Shown: in pieces, positions 1 to 10,628 of the stretch
How the letters are laid out: every line of letters begins with the position of its first letter
How positions within the stretch are numbered: the stretch's first letter is position 1
Assembly: GCA_024663395.1 (NCBI GenBank)
Contig: JANFAH010000011.1
Location: forward strand, 930,001 to 994,000
Direction of reading: 5' to 3'
DNA: 64,000 bases
From: Pisolithus tinctorius
Lineage: Eukaryota > Basidiomycota > Agaricomycetes > Boletales > Pisolithaceae
Made by a program: the position numbers and the translations under genes
Notes under the pieces: model-generated
What the model was told of the DNA's origin: nothing
The model's input: only the letters and a program-made list of their open reading frames with translations
The model's database searches: none

Positions 1-600
1 TCTTGCAGGACAAAACTTGATTCCTCGGACTCTCGTATCCCGCGTACCAAGGCACCGGGCTCCGAGTCCCTAGTAGATCACATAAGTTCTGATTTCACTG
101 CCGTGTCCCCATCTAATTATCTATAAAAAGGTCATCACTATCAGCACTTTAGCCCGTCTATTCGGATGGGCTTCCACTCTACCTGTCAGGCTCCAGACCA
201 CGAGGAGAAAGGTATCAGCATCTTTTAGGAGTCGACCAATCCTGTCGAGTCATTGCTCGGATCCCCCAGATCTCGCCTACCATGCCTCTAGACCATTTGA
301 TGCTTCCCCTATTATCAATTTTGAAAAGCTGCCGTAATGACGTGGTTGGAACTGGTTCATGGAGCCACCTCGAGGCATGCACAATGGGGTATCGCTGCTA
401 AACTAGTCTGTTCCTAGCGATGAGATACCCGGAAGAGGTAGACTATCACTACGTCGATAGAGGCTGACTTCCTACATGTATGTATTCGCTCGCACATCAT
501 CAATCGATCCACCCAAAAAGGAATATATACCCTCATGTCTTACCACCTTCACTTGGATACTTCTTTCATAAAGTCGGTGTCTGCGCAAATAAAGACCACT
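1..600 (-). repeat. Orphan upstream module of the I66-like gene family, inverted
   Basis: No gene is supported here. Read on the minus strand, this stretch matches by eye the upstream modules at about 1,200-1,740, 3,000-3,500 and 13,080-13,660. Shared blocks include a TATA-like tract near 520-530, the segment around 330-415, and a segment at about 150-260 ending in a shared GGTCGACTC-like motif. No inhibitor coding exon follows it in the expected direction inside the window, so it looks like a promoter or 5' flank that lost its gene or whose gene lies off the window. Confidence 0.5.
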
Positions 601-1180
601 GGCGAGCCGAACAGAGCGCTAATAAACGCTAGTGCTGATCGTGCGAGAACCCCTTTGTGGCAACCAATACCTTGTTTCTAGGAACCAGATTGGGGTAGTT
701 TCGTTCGACTCTGTCGCAACGATGAATGAGCCCCAACTCCCACGAAGTGGGTGGAGGATTTTAGTCAGGAACATTTCCGTCACTACTGGAGCACCATGTC
801 ATGGCTCTCGTGTGTACCAACTCACATTTCAGGGGCTGAAAGTCATGCCGTCTGCGGAATATGTGCAGCAGTAAATTTCGTCCGACAAGATGATAGCTGA
901 TGCTGTGAGTGCGAGAGCACTCAGCATGACATGCATGAACTCTCGGTGTGGATTCAATGCGATGTGCGTCCGCAAAATAACGTGCTTACCTGATATAGCA
1001 ACCATCAAGTCTTTAACTATTGTTCTTCCAGAAGGTGATGGAGAAGCAAGAGTACTAGTATTTGATGGCATTATTATCATTCGTCGTTCGAAAAGTCGAA
1101 CGGGAGCTGCCCCCATTTATTTCACAGAAACGGGGAATTGTGTTGTACACGAAGGGGTTCTCACATGACCGGCACTAGTG
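600..1180. other. Unassigned stretch with weak coding signal
   Basis: Short open frames exist on both strands, but none resembles a family I recognise. On the minus strand a GTAAGC donor near 990 and a CTCACAG acceptor near 907 could join two short exons, ending at a stop near 829. Nothing independent supports this as a gene. It lies between two oppositely oriented copies of the upstream repeat module. Confidence 0.15.
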
Positions 1181-2060
1181 TTCTGCTCGGCCCACCCAAA
1201 GGTCTTTATTTATCACAGATTCCGACTTGATGAGAGACAGAAAATCGGTGAAGGCGATGAGAGTGAGGGTATATATACATTTGTCTCTGGGCGATGAACC
1301 AATCGTATGCTAGTGAATAACCGTAGGAGATTCGACCTTCATCGAGGGCTCGACATGCACCAAAGTTTGGCAGCAATACCACACCGTGCATTTCTCGATG
1401 TGGCTTTACTCAATAAGACACTAGCTCCAACCGGCTCATTAAGGCTGCTTTTTATCACCGATTCTCGGTTCCAGCATGCCGTGTGGGGGAAGAAGAAAGG
1501 CGGCCGTGGTATGACAGCTAAGCCTATCGAATAACCTGTGATCCAGAAAGCCTTGGTACACATGATCTGGGGGATCCGAGGAATAAATTTAGGTAAATTT
1601 CACTCTACAGGATTGGTCGACTCCGAGAACGAGGGCCGGAGGGCCTCTCCTCGATGCTGATGCTTTTCGCTTTTTGGTCTGGACTCTGACGGGTGGAGTG
1701 GAAACCCATCCAAACAAGTAGGGCGAGTGCGTGGTACTTATTGCGTCAGCTTACTAGCTGATTGTGATGACCTTTGCACACATAATGGGTGGGGGATATG
1801 ACGGTGAAATCAAATGGTCTATGATGTACTAGGGAGCCTGGAATGGCACTGGTAAGCGAGATGTGGGAATCCCATGAACGAAGTTTGGTAACTTTCGTCC
1901 CAAGGGATTGGTCAACTGCGGGGACGAGGGTTTAAGGACTTCTCCTCGATGTTGATGAGCTTTCTCCTTGCAGTCTGGTCTGAACAGGCCGAATGGAAGT
2001 CCACTCGAATAGGGCAAGTGTGATATTGCATCGGCTCACCTGACCGTGATGGCCTTCGCA
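1180..2060 (+). repeat. Upstream repeat modules, two in tandem, leading into I66-like gene A
   Basis: This stretch holds a TATA-like tract at about 1,268-1,276 followed by a block near 1,370-1,470, then two successive copies of a block of about 200 bp (about 1,560-1,740 and 1,850-2,050). Each copy of that block contains the motif GGATTGGTCGACT or its close variant and a TCTCCTCGATG-TTTTCTCCTTG-like stretch. The same blocks occur before the other family members. The second copy runs directly into the proximal promoter of gene A, so the arrangement looks like a promoter duplicated in tandem. Confidence 0.55.
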
Positions 2061-2064
2061 GTAT
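2056..2064 (+). promoter_or_regulatory. Candidate TATA region of I66-like gene A
   Basis: A TATATAAAG tract lies about 110-120 bp upstream of the ATG of gene A. It occupies the same relative position as GGATAAAAGG before copies C and D. The following sequence GTCAGTGACCGTCCTTCATTTGTCTCCC is shared with them in slightly changed form. Confidence 0.4.
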
Positions 2065-2175
2065 GCTATGGGTATATAAAGTCAGTGACCGTCCTTCATT
2101 TGTCTCCCAGAATCGACCTTGTTGAGTCCCCAAATTCCCACACCTAGTCTTGCGAGCACACCCATCACTGTCAGC

Positions 2176-2856
2176 ATGCCCAACAACATCCAAGCAAATG
2201 CCGAGGTCATTATCTCCTCAGCTCTCAACGGCATCGGCGGCAACCCCTACGTTGGCGTTCCCCTGATCCTGCCTACCATCCTTCCAATCAACTTGATTCA
2301 AAGGACTCCCGGTATCCGGCCCCCAGTGGTACGTATCATCGTCCTCCCCCCTGCGCATGATGAATACTTGATCATCTCACGTTCCTATGTTGTGCAGTTC
2401 GTGTTCAAGCGAGTCGAAGGCGACATATACACACTTACCATCAATGGGATGCCAGTCGTAGAGCTGGAAGGAATGTTGTTTGCCGCGGTGGAGCAAGCCC
2501 CGCAAGAGTGGGTGATTAAATACAGAGAACTTCAAGATGCATACACGTAGGTCGCGTTCACCGCTTTCGCTCTGGCCCTCCCGATTCTGATAACTTCGTA
2601 TGACCGATCGTGGTTGCATGTGAATGGATGGATGGACAGGATCACCAAGAGACTTGATGCCCCCGAAGAAATTGGATGGATCGCCCCGACCAATGAAGGA
2701 AATCCACAGGTAGCTGAGGAACGTTATGGTGATATTCTAGGCGACTGAAACATGCGTTCCTTTTAGCTCCGTGTTGGACCTCTCAATGACACTCCGACAG
2801 CCCCACCTGGCCAATACCCCCTCGAGCAGTTATATAGGTTCCAATTTCCACTCTGA
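2176..2856 (+). CDS. I66-like beta-trefoil protease inhibitor, copy A (four exons, 153 aa)
   Basis: Exons 2176-2328, 2398-2546, 2640-2709 and 2767-2856 join to a 153-aa open frame. All introns are GT-AG, and the same exon boundaries occur in three paralogs in this window. The product has no signal peptide or membrane segment. Features pointing to MEROPS I66 (clitocypin/cospin) are the length, the central APQEWVI segment, the GWIAP segment in exon 3, and the C-terminal APPGQYPL-EQLYRF block. Family knowledge: mushroom inhibitors of this group bind cysteine or serine proteases through beta-trefoil loops and are thought to act in defence against grazers or in internal protease control. The inhibitor specificity of this copy cannot be read from sequence. 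The I66 assignment is by remembered similarity. The gene model itself is strongly supported by the paralogs. Confidence 0.72.
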
Positions 2857-3000
2857 ACGATGGTTCGGAGTGTCAGTGCCGTGATGAGCACGTTTGTCGG
2901 TGTAAGAAAGTAGAGAGTGTCGTGTAAATGTTGAACCATTGTCGTCTATCTCAATGGTACTTGAAATATCAATATCAAATGATCAGAAACCAATATCAAG
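2857..3000 (+). repeat. Conserved 3' flank of I66-like gene A
   Basis: The sequence from about 2,877 to 2,975 contains the string GTTTGTCGGTGTAAGAAAG, then a TGTAAATGTTGAACCATTG-like stretch. It recurs after copy B (minus strand, about 5,190-5,090), copy C (about 11,325-11,400) and, less fully, copy D (about 14,868-14,905). Duplications therefore carried the terminator region along with the gene. Confidence 0.55.
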
Positions 3001-3690
3001 TCATCCACTTGATCGTTGCATGCCTTAGGTATGGTGGCACGAACCGAGAGATACACTCGACATACACCGGTTTGGGGAGCAATACCCCATGGTGCATTCT
3101 CGAGGTGGCTGTACTCAGCAAGAACGTAGTTCCAACCGGCCTATTACGACTGCTTTCCATCGACAATTTTGGTTGCGACGAAGTATCTGTAAACCCTTGG
3201 CTGTGGCATGCCATGTAGGGGATGAAACGAGGCGGCCGTGGTATGACAGTGAAGCCGATCGTTGATCTATGATCCAAGGAGCCTTGGTACGCGAGACCCA
3301 GGGGATCCGACCCGGAGGAATAAATTTTGATAACTGTCGCCCCACAGGATTGGTCGACTCTAGTCGCCCCGAGAACGAAGGTCGAAAGCCTTCTCTTCGA
3401 TGCTGATGTTTTCTCCTTGTGGCCCGGACTCTAACAGGCGGCGTGGACGCCCATTCGAATAGGATAAGCATGGTACGGTGTCAGGTCAGCTAATCGCGAT
3501 GGCCTTTGTGACATGCCATGGAGGAAAAAAGGATGGTTTCGATGGCTTGGAAGAAATTGGACGGGTCGCTCCGGTCGCGTCGTCCCTCAACATTGCATCA
3601 GCAAGTTTATCGCATCACTGCTTGCGCGTTGCTTGTATTGACTGTGGTGTCGCTGAATCGGAGACGTCAATCTATTGTCATAATAAGTAG
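3000..3690 (+). pseudogene. Remnant I66-like copy: upstream modules plus an exon-3 scrap
   Basis: This stretch begins with the family upstream blocks (about 3,070-3,170 and 3,260-3,460) and the proximal promoter motif CATGCCATGGAGG at about 3,513. Instead of exon 1, it continues directly into about 40 bp resembling exon 3 (LEEIGRVAP around 3,547-3,575). Exons 1, 2 and 4 are absent. This is a promoter fused by internal deletion to a late exon. No functional product is expected. Confidence 0.5.
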
Positions 3691-5080
3691 TAATGTACAT
3701 ACAGGATAACTGCAGGACGGTCGGTTTTGTCTGCCAGTTTGGGGTTGCCGGGTACTGTTGCAATGACGAGGTTTGCAATTCCAGGGGTGTCATGGGCGCA
3801 CTAGCAGTGACATTCCGACGAGGTAATGGAATTTGATACGGAGGATGGTAGTCGAGTCGTTCGTCGTACTCCTCGATGAGGTTTCGAGTAGAATATTAGT
3901 TCTTCCTCAATTTTGGTGTGTTGTTTCTTGAGCACTGCCACAAGCGTCCTCTGAACGGATCAAGAACGGATTCACCCTCTTCGGCCATGAGTACCACGAG
4001 ACATTACCCGCCTCGCAAACAAGATCGCACCAGAGGGCTGCAGATAGAGTAGATTGGAGTGCTACGCTCACAATATTAGAGGTCTAATCCCAGCACCGCC
4101 GTCATTCCTAGCCACGACTCGCGCCACATCCGCGTATACACATGCGAACCAACTGAGGATCGTCCCAAGCGTGAAATGCAGCGTCGTGTGTTGTAGTAGG
4201 GGGGCCTGGGGAAGGAGGTGGAGAACAGCCACATACAGACGGACGAAGACTCGGGCGTACACATGTACAGTTACACACATTAGCCTATAGCCTCCCCTGA
4301 GCTCAGTTCGTTGCTCGGAGGCTCTCTCTCGCTACTTCAACGCCGTTCCTGAGGACGGATCCCGGAGAAACGCGTCTGTTGTTTTTGCACGTCCACAGCG
4401 AGGGTGGAAAGGATTTGCTCGTGATCTTTGCAGCCACTCTGCTTAGGGCCGGTAAGTGCACACAGTCAGGAATTCATGTGTGATAACTGAGGGACCCCCT
4501 TGAACAGATGGGGGTGAAGGAAAGACAGGACGGAATTGGTGGAGAGATTTTGGAAAGACCTCTGAACGAAGCTGGCACAGTTAGATCCGTAGCAGGGAGC
4601 TCCCTACTCTTTTTTTGTCGGCCCGCGCGGGCTGTGAAGACTCGGATCCAAATCAGGCTTTCATAGCGTTGTGAGACAAGGTTGGACGTCTGGACTACGA
4701 AGTCAATTGTTGTCTGAAGGACATGCCTAAGTCCTCTGTTTGTTTTCACTGTCCGAACGGCTAACCCACAGAAACGTTCTGGTGAAATACCCACTACGGT
4801 ATCACGCTATAGCAAACTCCACCAGGAGGCATTTTAGGCGGTGGTCTAACACGTAGAGGTCAGTTCCATGTGGCAGACGGCGATACCTCCGTTCAAGCCG
4901 GCTTCACAGTCCGTTTCTGTGTACATCAGACGACCCGATGGTTCATCAGGTAACCTTCCCGCCCAAAGCACCACCGGCAAGTTGTGCTATGCATATTATC
5001 TTACTCCTCACGACATGCAGCAGTTTCTTCACAAGCATATGACCATCCTATGGGTGATCTTACTCATTTCTTCCGTGCGC
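3690..5080. other. Intergenic stretch without a supported gene
   Basis: Several open frames of 60-110 codons occur on both strands between 4,050 and 5,120, but they overlap one another and match no family I know. I see no clear intron pairs, RNA gene or transposon ends. The right edge (about 5,080-5,207) is the conserved 3' flank of copy B, read on the minus strand. Confidence 0.3.
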
Positions 5081-5207
5081 ACGAAGTGCGGGATTTTTCA
5101 AGTATCATTGACATAGACAACAACGGTTGAACATTTACGCGACACTTTGTGCTTTCTTACACCGACAAACGTGCTCATCACGCCGCCTTAACTCTCCGAT
5201 CCTTTGT

Positions 5208-5872
5208 TCACTCTTCAGGAAATGCGAACCTATATAACTCCCGGTCGAGGTAGCCAGGTGGGACTGTCGGGATCTCCCCAAGGCATCCGATGCGGATCTA
5301 AAAGACAAGCATTTCTCAGTCCCCTAGAACGTCACCATAATCGATGTTCCGCAGTTACCTGCCGGTCGCCATCTTGAGTTGGAGCCATCCATCCAATTTC
5401 TTCGCGGGAATCAAGTCTCTTGACGATCCTGTCCATCCATTCATATGCAGCCACGATCAGTTATATGAAGTTGTCAGAATCCGGTGGGCCAGAACGAAGC
5501 CGGTAAATGCGACCTACGTATAGGCATCGTGAAATGCTCTGTATCTAACCACCCACTCTTGCGCAGGTTCCTCCGTCACAGCAAATAACTTCCCTTGCTG
5601 CTCGACGACATTTAACCCATTGATGGTAAGCGTGTATACTTCGTCTTCGACCCGTGTAAAGATGAACTGCATAAAGTACTTGGATGAGTGTACGAGGTAT
5701 GTTGGGTGACGATTCGTACTCGTGGAGGTCGGACACCGGGAATCCTTTCAATCAATTTGACTGGTAGGCGGGTAGGTCGGTTCAGAGGAATGCCAACATA
5801 GGGGTTGCCCCCGATGCCGTTGAGAGCTGAGGAGATAACGACCTCGGTATCTGCTTTGATATTGTTGGGCAT
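5208..5872 (-). CDS. I66-like beta-trefoil protease inhibitor, copy B (four exons, 153 aa, inverted)
   Basis: On the minus strand, exons 5872-5720, 5666-5518, 5428-5359 and 5297-5208 give an intact 153-aa frame with exactly the exon lengths of copy A (153, 149, 70 and 90 nt). Residues unlike the other copies include GLNVVEQQGKLF in exon 2 and IRIGCLGEIPTVPPG in exon 4, so this is the most divergent of the four in its likely surface loops. It keeps PAQEWVV, GWMAP and ELYRF. The upstream flank on the minus strand (5,900-6,190) carries the shared proximal promoter and distal module. This is the only intact copy on the minus strand. Confidence 0.72.
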
Positions 5873-5879
5873 ACTGACA

Positions 5880-6200
5880 ATGATGTGTTCGCTCGCAAGA
5901 TTAGGTGTGAGGATTTAAGGACTCGACAGCCTGGGAGATAGATAAATGTCGCTGGTCACCGTCCTTTCATCTTGCGTGCCACGGCGCAAAGGATATCACG
6001 ATCAGGTAAGAAGTCTTCGAGTCGGCGCAATGCCACACTTCTCATACCCGATTCGAGTGTGTTTCCATTCAATCTGTCAGACAACAGAGGGTCATCGGGG
6101 AGAAGGCCTCGAATCCCCGTCTCTGGAGTTGACCAATCCTGGGGGACGAAATCCACTGAACCCTCTCCTCAGGTACCAAGTCTCCCTGGATCATAATTCT
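5880..6200 (-). repeat. Upstream module of copy B
   Basis: Read on the minus strand, 6,010-5,930 matches the promoter block of copies C and D (TGATCGTGATATCCTTTGCGCCGTG followed by a GGACGGTGACCAGCGAC-like stretch). The sequence from 6,190 to 6,020 matches the GGATTGGTCAACTC and AATGGAA-CACACTCGAAT-like parts of the distal module. Confidence 0.5.
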
Positions 6201-6684
6201 TCGCCGCAATATTCCCCACCTGTCGCAGAAAGAGCGTCCAGTCATGTCTTTCAAGGACGTCTCACAGAATACCCTGCATGGCGTGAAGGTTACACAGATA
6301 CAGTACTGCAATTGGACTCCGCAATGGAAAGAAACCGTAGTGGTCACACGCATGTAGGTTGTTGGCTTGCTATGCAAGAGTACCAAAGGCCAAACCGTAC
6401 ACTTGCCGATGGTCGTTGTTTCAATCCGTACATTCCGAAATGTAGATTTCCTAGAATCAACTCCATAGTATACGCGATCAACAGTCACCATGCACTTGCG
6501 ATGAAAATGATGTGATTCCAGCAAGTTTAAAGTTACAGCGTGTTTACGTCACCACAGCTCTGACGAGACCCGACCTGTTGATCCTTCTAAGCCTATGGAT
6601 GCAGCTGCACATCAGCCAAAGGCTCGAAAAAATCAAAGACACGATACCGACGCCAATCCAGTCCCCCCAAAAAAAGCATTTTTA
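6200..6684. other. No gene seen
   Basis: Open frames on both strands overlap each other, lack recognisable domains and partly run into the repeat module on the left. I see no RNA gene or transposon end here. Confidence 0.3.
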
Positions 6685-7374
6685 TCATATGCCCTCCGGC
6701 TTCCTTCCCCCCTTCTCTGTCCCTGAAGGACCCTCCTGTGGCGGGCTAACCTCATGCCCCTTCTCCTTAGCCCGAACCTCCTGCCCACCGTACCTTAATT
6801 TCCTCTCCTCTCCTTTAGAACCGTCCCTCAATGACCGAGTTTCGTTGGAAGGAGCAGGAACATCATACGGCTCATCCCGACTTACGTTTTCGTACTGATC
6901 TTCCCACCTCGATTTTTGATTCTCTCGCGACATCCGCGCCGAATCAGGAGATCGAGACCACTCCCCAGCGTGTGCACTGGCTTGGGACCATTGCCCCGAC
7001 GTCGGTGCGTCTTGAGCGGACTGGACGTTTTCGCATGAGGGATCGACGGCGTATACAGAAGAGGAAGGTGGAGATGTAACGACGTCATCTTTACAGTAGT
7101 CTTCGGCATTTGGATGGGGTGATGGTTCAGTGTCAGGTCGGAATCTATCCGATGGCCTTGAAGACGAAGATGGGGAGAGATTGGAGAGCGTTGTAGAGGA
7201 AGAAGAGAAATCCCCAGGGGCATGAGAGAGAGAATGTCTGGAAAGCGGCGCACAATGGTGTAGGTGTCTCTGGGCAACGCTGGGCACGAGAACTGGAGCA
7301 GCGGGGGTGCGTAGCACCACAGTAGAGATGGACGTGGCAACTGCGAAGGGAGACTTGAACGTAAGTCGTAACAT
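6685..7374 (-). CDS. Uncharacterised 229-aa protein with a mitochondrial-type N terminus
   Basis: This is a single long minus-strand frame starting at 7374. The first 50 residues are rich in Arg, Ser, Ala and hydrophobics and lack acidic residues (for example LRLTFKSPFAVATS), as in mitochondrial presequences. The remainder is low-complexity and hydrophilic, rich in Ser, Pro, Glu and Arg, and ends in GGRKPEGI. I recognise no catalytic domain. The coding call rests on the uninterrupted length and the biased N terminus; an intron or a different downstream end is possible. It lies 3' of TMA22 in the same orientation. It recalls, without clear sequence similarity, the longer basic protein at 19,643-20,677, which also begins with a presequence-like stretch. 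Confidence 0.5.
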   Translation of the reverse strand: MLRLTFKSPFAVATSISTVVLRTPAAPVLVPSVAQRHLHHCAPLSRHSLSHAPGDFSSSSTTLSNLSPSSSSRPSDRFRPDTEPSPHPNAEDYCKDDVVTSPPSSSVYAVDPSCENVQSAQDAPTSGQWSQASAHAGEWSRSPDSARMSRENQKSRWEDQYENVSRDEPYDVPAPSNETRSLRDGSKGEERKLRYGGQEVRAKEKGHEVSPPQEGPSGTEKGGRKPEGI

Positions 7375-7959
7375 CTTTCAATATCTGGCAGGGTCTGGGA
7401 ACCAGTGCTTTTGACCGCTAGCCACGGCTTCTGGTTGATACATATATGGAGTTCTCGTATGACGTCATGACCTCACTGTACCTCACACGTGACTACGTCG
7501 ATTAGAAGCTTGGAGAGGATGATTTCACCAACTCCCTGAGCAGCTCATGGGTAGACGAGGCTGTTAGGTATCTGGTTGGCACAGTTAAGACGAGCCAAAC
7601 CAGGAGGGACTAGAGTTTCAGAAATGAAGTTCCGACGGTCAAAAGAGACGGTACGGTCACTATAGCGTGCTGCGAGTACTGGATCGAATGAGTTCCATGA
7701 ATTCTGAATGGGATCTGTCTCAATTAGTGAAAGCGTACCATAGAACGGACGACAAAGCGGCTCATGGATAACCACAATATATGAATGCCTCTTAATCGAA
7801 ATTCATTCAGAAATACTCACTAGAGCGAATTGACCGACGACCTGCCTGACAGATGTGATTTCGTCCGTCCGTCTCGCTTTACCCCAGCTAATTTACACCC
7901 ATTCCTACACCACCCCATGACATGCCGTCCTCTCCGATCTTATGCACGAGCGCCATTGC
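7375..7959. other. Intergenic region upstream of the 229-aa gene and downstream of TMA22
   Basis: I see no gene. A 76-codon minus frame at 7,545-7,775 has no recognisable features. This region should contain the TMA22 terminator and the promoter of the 229-aa gene, but I cannot point to either precisely. Confidence 0.3.
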
Positions 7960-8837
7960 TCACTCCCCCTTCTTCTTTTTCTCTTCTACAATCACCACAT
8001 TTGCACTCGGCACGGACTTAAACACCCCTGTCCTGCTCTCGATGAGCTCTAACACGTCCTCCGCAACGTCTCCTTGAACGACGATCTCGTCTTGTCCTTG
8101 CGGGTTCTTCGTGACGGATGCACCAGTAGCGAATTTTTGGGCGAGGAATTTAGAAGCCTTTTTTAGCTCGACGTCTGTTGTTGCATGCGGGGAGGTGGTT
8201 AAGATGTTTCATATGAATTTAGGATAGGATCGTTACAGGAAAAAGTTTAGGATAAGAACGGGAGCGGGACGCACCAAACGCCTCAAGTCCATGGATAGCC
8301 GTAACAAACTTCCGCTTGTTCCTCTCCATCCGTTTTATCGAGACTTGAGACGCCATCTTCTTCTTGAGTGCCGCGTCCGCCTTTTTCTCCGCTTTGGCCT
8401 CCTTCTCGGCGGTGTCCTTCTCGAGTTTAGCTTGCGCTTCTAGACTGAGGGTTCCGAGCTTGGACTGGAGAGCTTCTGCTCGATAGGCATCGCCAATGGA
8501 ATGAATGGTGGGTGGTGTCGTCGACATCGTATCGGATGAGCGAAATAAATCCTTCCCATGTGTACGGTAGAACCCACCATCTGAATAATACTTGTCATAC
8601 AACGCCGGATGCGACTCTTTCAACCATTCTTTGCATCGAGTGAAGCTGGACCCGAATTCGCAGTACTCGGGTGGAAATGTGCAGACTTCGTGTCGTTGAT
8701 GAGGAGCGGTGTCGTGTAAAGCGGTGTGCAAGTCGAGTGTCAACAATTTTCGTCAAATGGACGAGCAGGCAGCACCTACCCTGGCAATACAGGACTTCGA
8801 TAGGTTGGACAGGTTCGGGTTGGGTCTCAGAGGACAT
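7960..8837 (-). CDS. TMA22: Translation machinery-associated protein 22 (DENR homolog), 194 aa
   Basis: Four exons on the minus strand (8837-8780, 8685-8578, 8478-8275, 8174-7960) join in phase to 194 aa, the usual length for fungal Tma22. The N terminus holds four cysteines spaced as in DENR zinc-binding regions (C18, C21, C28, C37). The middle is a Lys/Ala/Glu-rich helix (KLEKDTAEKEAKAEKKADAA). The C-terminal 90 residues form a SUI1/eIF1-like domain containing VSIKRMERNKRKFVTAIHGL and VTKNPQGQDEIVVQGD, ending in a poly-Lys tail. Family knowledge: Tma22 pairs with Tma20/MCT-1 on the 40S subunit and removes deacylated tRNA during ribosome recycling. This is a single-copy housekeeping gene embedded among duplicated inhibitor genes. 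Confidence 0.93.
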
Positions 8838-9008
8838 TGTGAATATTTCAAAGATGGCAGTCGACTCGCGATGATAGTAGACGTGAAGATGACATGACAT
8901 CTACCATATACGATAGATAAACTAATGATCACACATCTTCAAAAGATCTATCCTCCGGTGATGAATAGACACGTCCGTTCGAGCTGTATAGTGCCGAGTG
9001 AGAAAAAG
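8838..9008. other. Short spacer between TMA22 and U6
   Basis: This is the probable promoter of TMA22 (minus strand) on one side and the end of the U6 gene on the other. No separate feature is visible. Confidence 0.3.
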
Positions 9009-9079
9009 AAAAAGGAAATAAATATTGAGACCCGTAGGTCTACCACTCCGGAACAGCGTGTCATCCTTGTGCAGGGGCC

Positions 9080-9110
<31 letters not shown>

Positions 9111-9136
9111 TACGTATGTCACCCCGAAGGGGACAC
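9009..9136 (-). ncRNA. U6 spliceosomal snRNA
   Basis: On the minus strand the transcript would start with a GTGTCCCC-TTCG-GGGTGAC stem-loop. It continues through the near-invariant U6 core: ACGATACAGAGAAGATTAGC (the ACAGAG box lies in it) and then GCATGGCCCCTGCACAAGGATGACACGC. The core therefore holds both the U4-pairing region and the AGC triad. A TTTTT tract at 9013-9009 fits Pol III termination. The 5' hairpin differs from the common GTGCTCGCTTCGGCAGCAC form but has the same shape. The 3' tail is unlike yeast or human U6. No internal intron is seen. The RNA pairs with U4 and then with the 5' splice site and U2 in the catalytic spliceosome. Confidence 0.93.
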
Positions 9137-9139
9137 TGC

Positions 9140-9960
9140 AGTCTACCCTGTTTGGTTGCGCGACAGCAGGGTTTTGCATTTTGTTTGTCACGCGAGGATG
9201 GCACAGTTGCCTTTTTGCGCAAACACAGAGCTGCCTTTTTTGGAAGAAAGGACTCAATTGCAGACACGGCGTGGGACTTTTCGTGATCATGCGTGTGCTT
9301 TGTATTCCGACCAACATCACCCTACGCCGATGGACAGGTGAATGACCTGGCCCTTTCCTTGCAGGTAACAGTACAAAACATGCTTGCGAAAGCTACATAC
9401 TTGTTTTCTAGCGCACGGTGGAAGATTCTCTCAAGGAACAGCCTGTCGCCTTGGTTGAACAATATGCTTTCGCGAAATGACGTGCAGGCGCGCGAGGTGA
9501 AAAAGAAATGATGATGACACATTAACCTCCCTGACACCATAGACATCACTATTAGGATAAAAGTGATGGTTATCCAGACTGCCTTCGACTTCAAGCCTCA
9601 CCGGCGGCGCAGGGCGCGTGCACTGGAACTGTCACAGACATTTTGCTACACCCCGATGAACCAGCGCAAAATCCGTAATCGAGGTCACCAGTCGAGTATT
9701 CACCGTCGCTGGTTCTCATCATCATTGCGAGCTGGGTAGCACTCACCAAAGAAGAAAGAAACGGTATTTGATTTCAACAGCGTGAAATCAGACAATTTGC
9801 GAAGACTGTATACAAATCGTACGACAACTTGCACCATGCCTAAAACAAAGCAACTTCTGTCTTATTTTCTTGATAACACCTGAACAGGAGTCGGGGGAAA
9901 GGGGTGACTGCGGCACCGCTACGACTGGGGTATTTTCCATCCGACTCGTCGGATAATGAA
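9140..9960. other. Stretch without a supported gene
   Basis: Overlapping frames of 60-130 codons are present on both strands, but many are shadows of the U6 gene or of one another. I recognise no domain. The right edge at about 9,960 begins another copy of the I66-family upstream module. Confidence 0.3.
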
Positions 9961-10455
9961 TGGTATTGACACCATTAAAGAAGCTCGGCCTTAAGAGTTC
10001 CCGTGGGACGAAATTTACAGAAGTAAATCATAGAACATTTGATTTCACCGCCATATCCCCCACCTATGATGTGTGCAACGGCCATCACGATCAACTGCGG
10101 AGCTGAGACAGTACAAGCCTTCACTCGACCTGCCAGAGTCGAGACCCCATCGAAAGGAAGCCCACTTGAACCGAACATGAGAAGTGTGACATTTCGACAA
10201 CTCAAAGGCTTCTCACCTGATCGTGATGTCCTTTGTACCGTGCTATGGAGGACAAAAGGACGGTGACCAATAACCTGTATCTGTCTCCTAGGGTCGACAA
10301 TGTTGAATCTCAAATCCTACACCTGGTCTTTCCAGCGAACACATTACTGTTGAAATGCCCAACTGTATCAAAGTAGACACCGAGGCCGTCACCCCCTCAT
10401 TTCATAACGACATTAGTGGCAACCCCCTACATTACCATTCCCCTGGTCCTTGACA
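9960..10455 (+). pseudogene. Truncated I66-like copy: promoter plus broken exon 1
   Basis: The distal module (about 10,030-10,200) and proximal promoter (about 10,210-10,300, with ATGGAGGACAAAAGGACGG) are well preserved. An ATG at 10,354 opens a first exon that begins like the intact copies (MPNCIKVDTEAV) but diverges and breaks near 10,455. There it switches straight into the promoter of copy C. The rest of the gene is missing. It is best read as a dead copy joined head-to-tail to gene C. Confidence 0.6.
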
Positions 10456-10628
10456 GATCAAATGGAAGCCCACTGGAAGACTTCTCACCTGATCGAGATG
10501 CCCTTTGCGCCGTGCCATGGAGGATAAAAGGACGGTGGTCAGCGACCTTCATCTATCCTCCAGAGTCGACGCTGTCGAGTCTCCCAATCCCCACACCTAA
10601 CCTTCCGAACGAACACGTTACTGTCAGC
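10456..10628 (+). promoter_or_regulatory. Proximal promoter of I66-like gene C
   Basis: The block GATCGAGATGCCCTTTGCGCC is followed by ATGGAGGATAAAAGGACGG with a TATA-like GATAAAAGG at about 10,523. The sequence then matches the leaders of copies A and D up to the ATG at 10,629. This block is the most strongly conserved non-coding part of the family. Confidence 0.5.

Noticed and set aside
4054..4794. Overlapping frames of 60-106 codons on both strands
   Set aside because: Mutually overlapping, without domain likeness or splice-supported extension.
9025..9345. Plus- and minus-strand ORFs across the U6 locus
   Set aside because: They are shadows of the snRNA gene and its flank.
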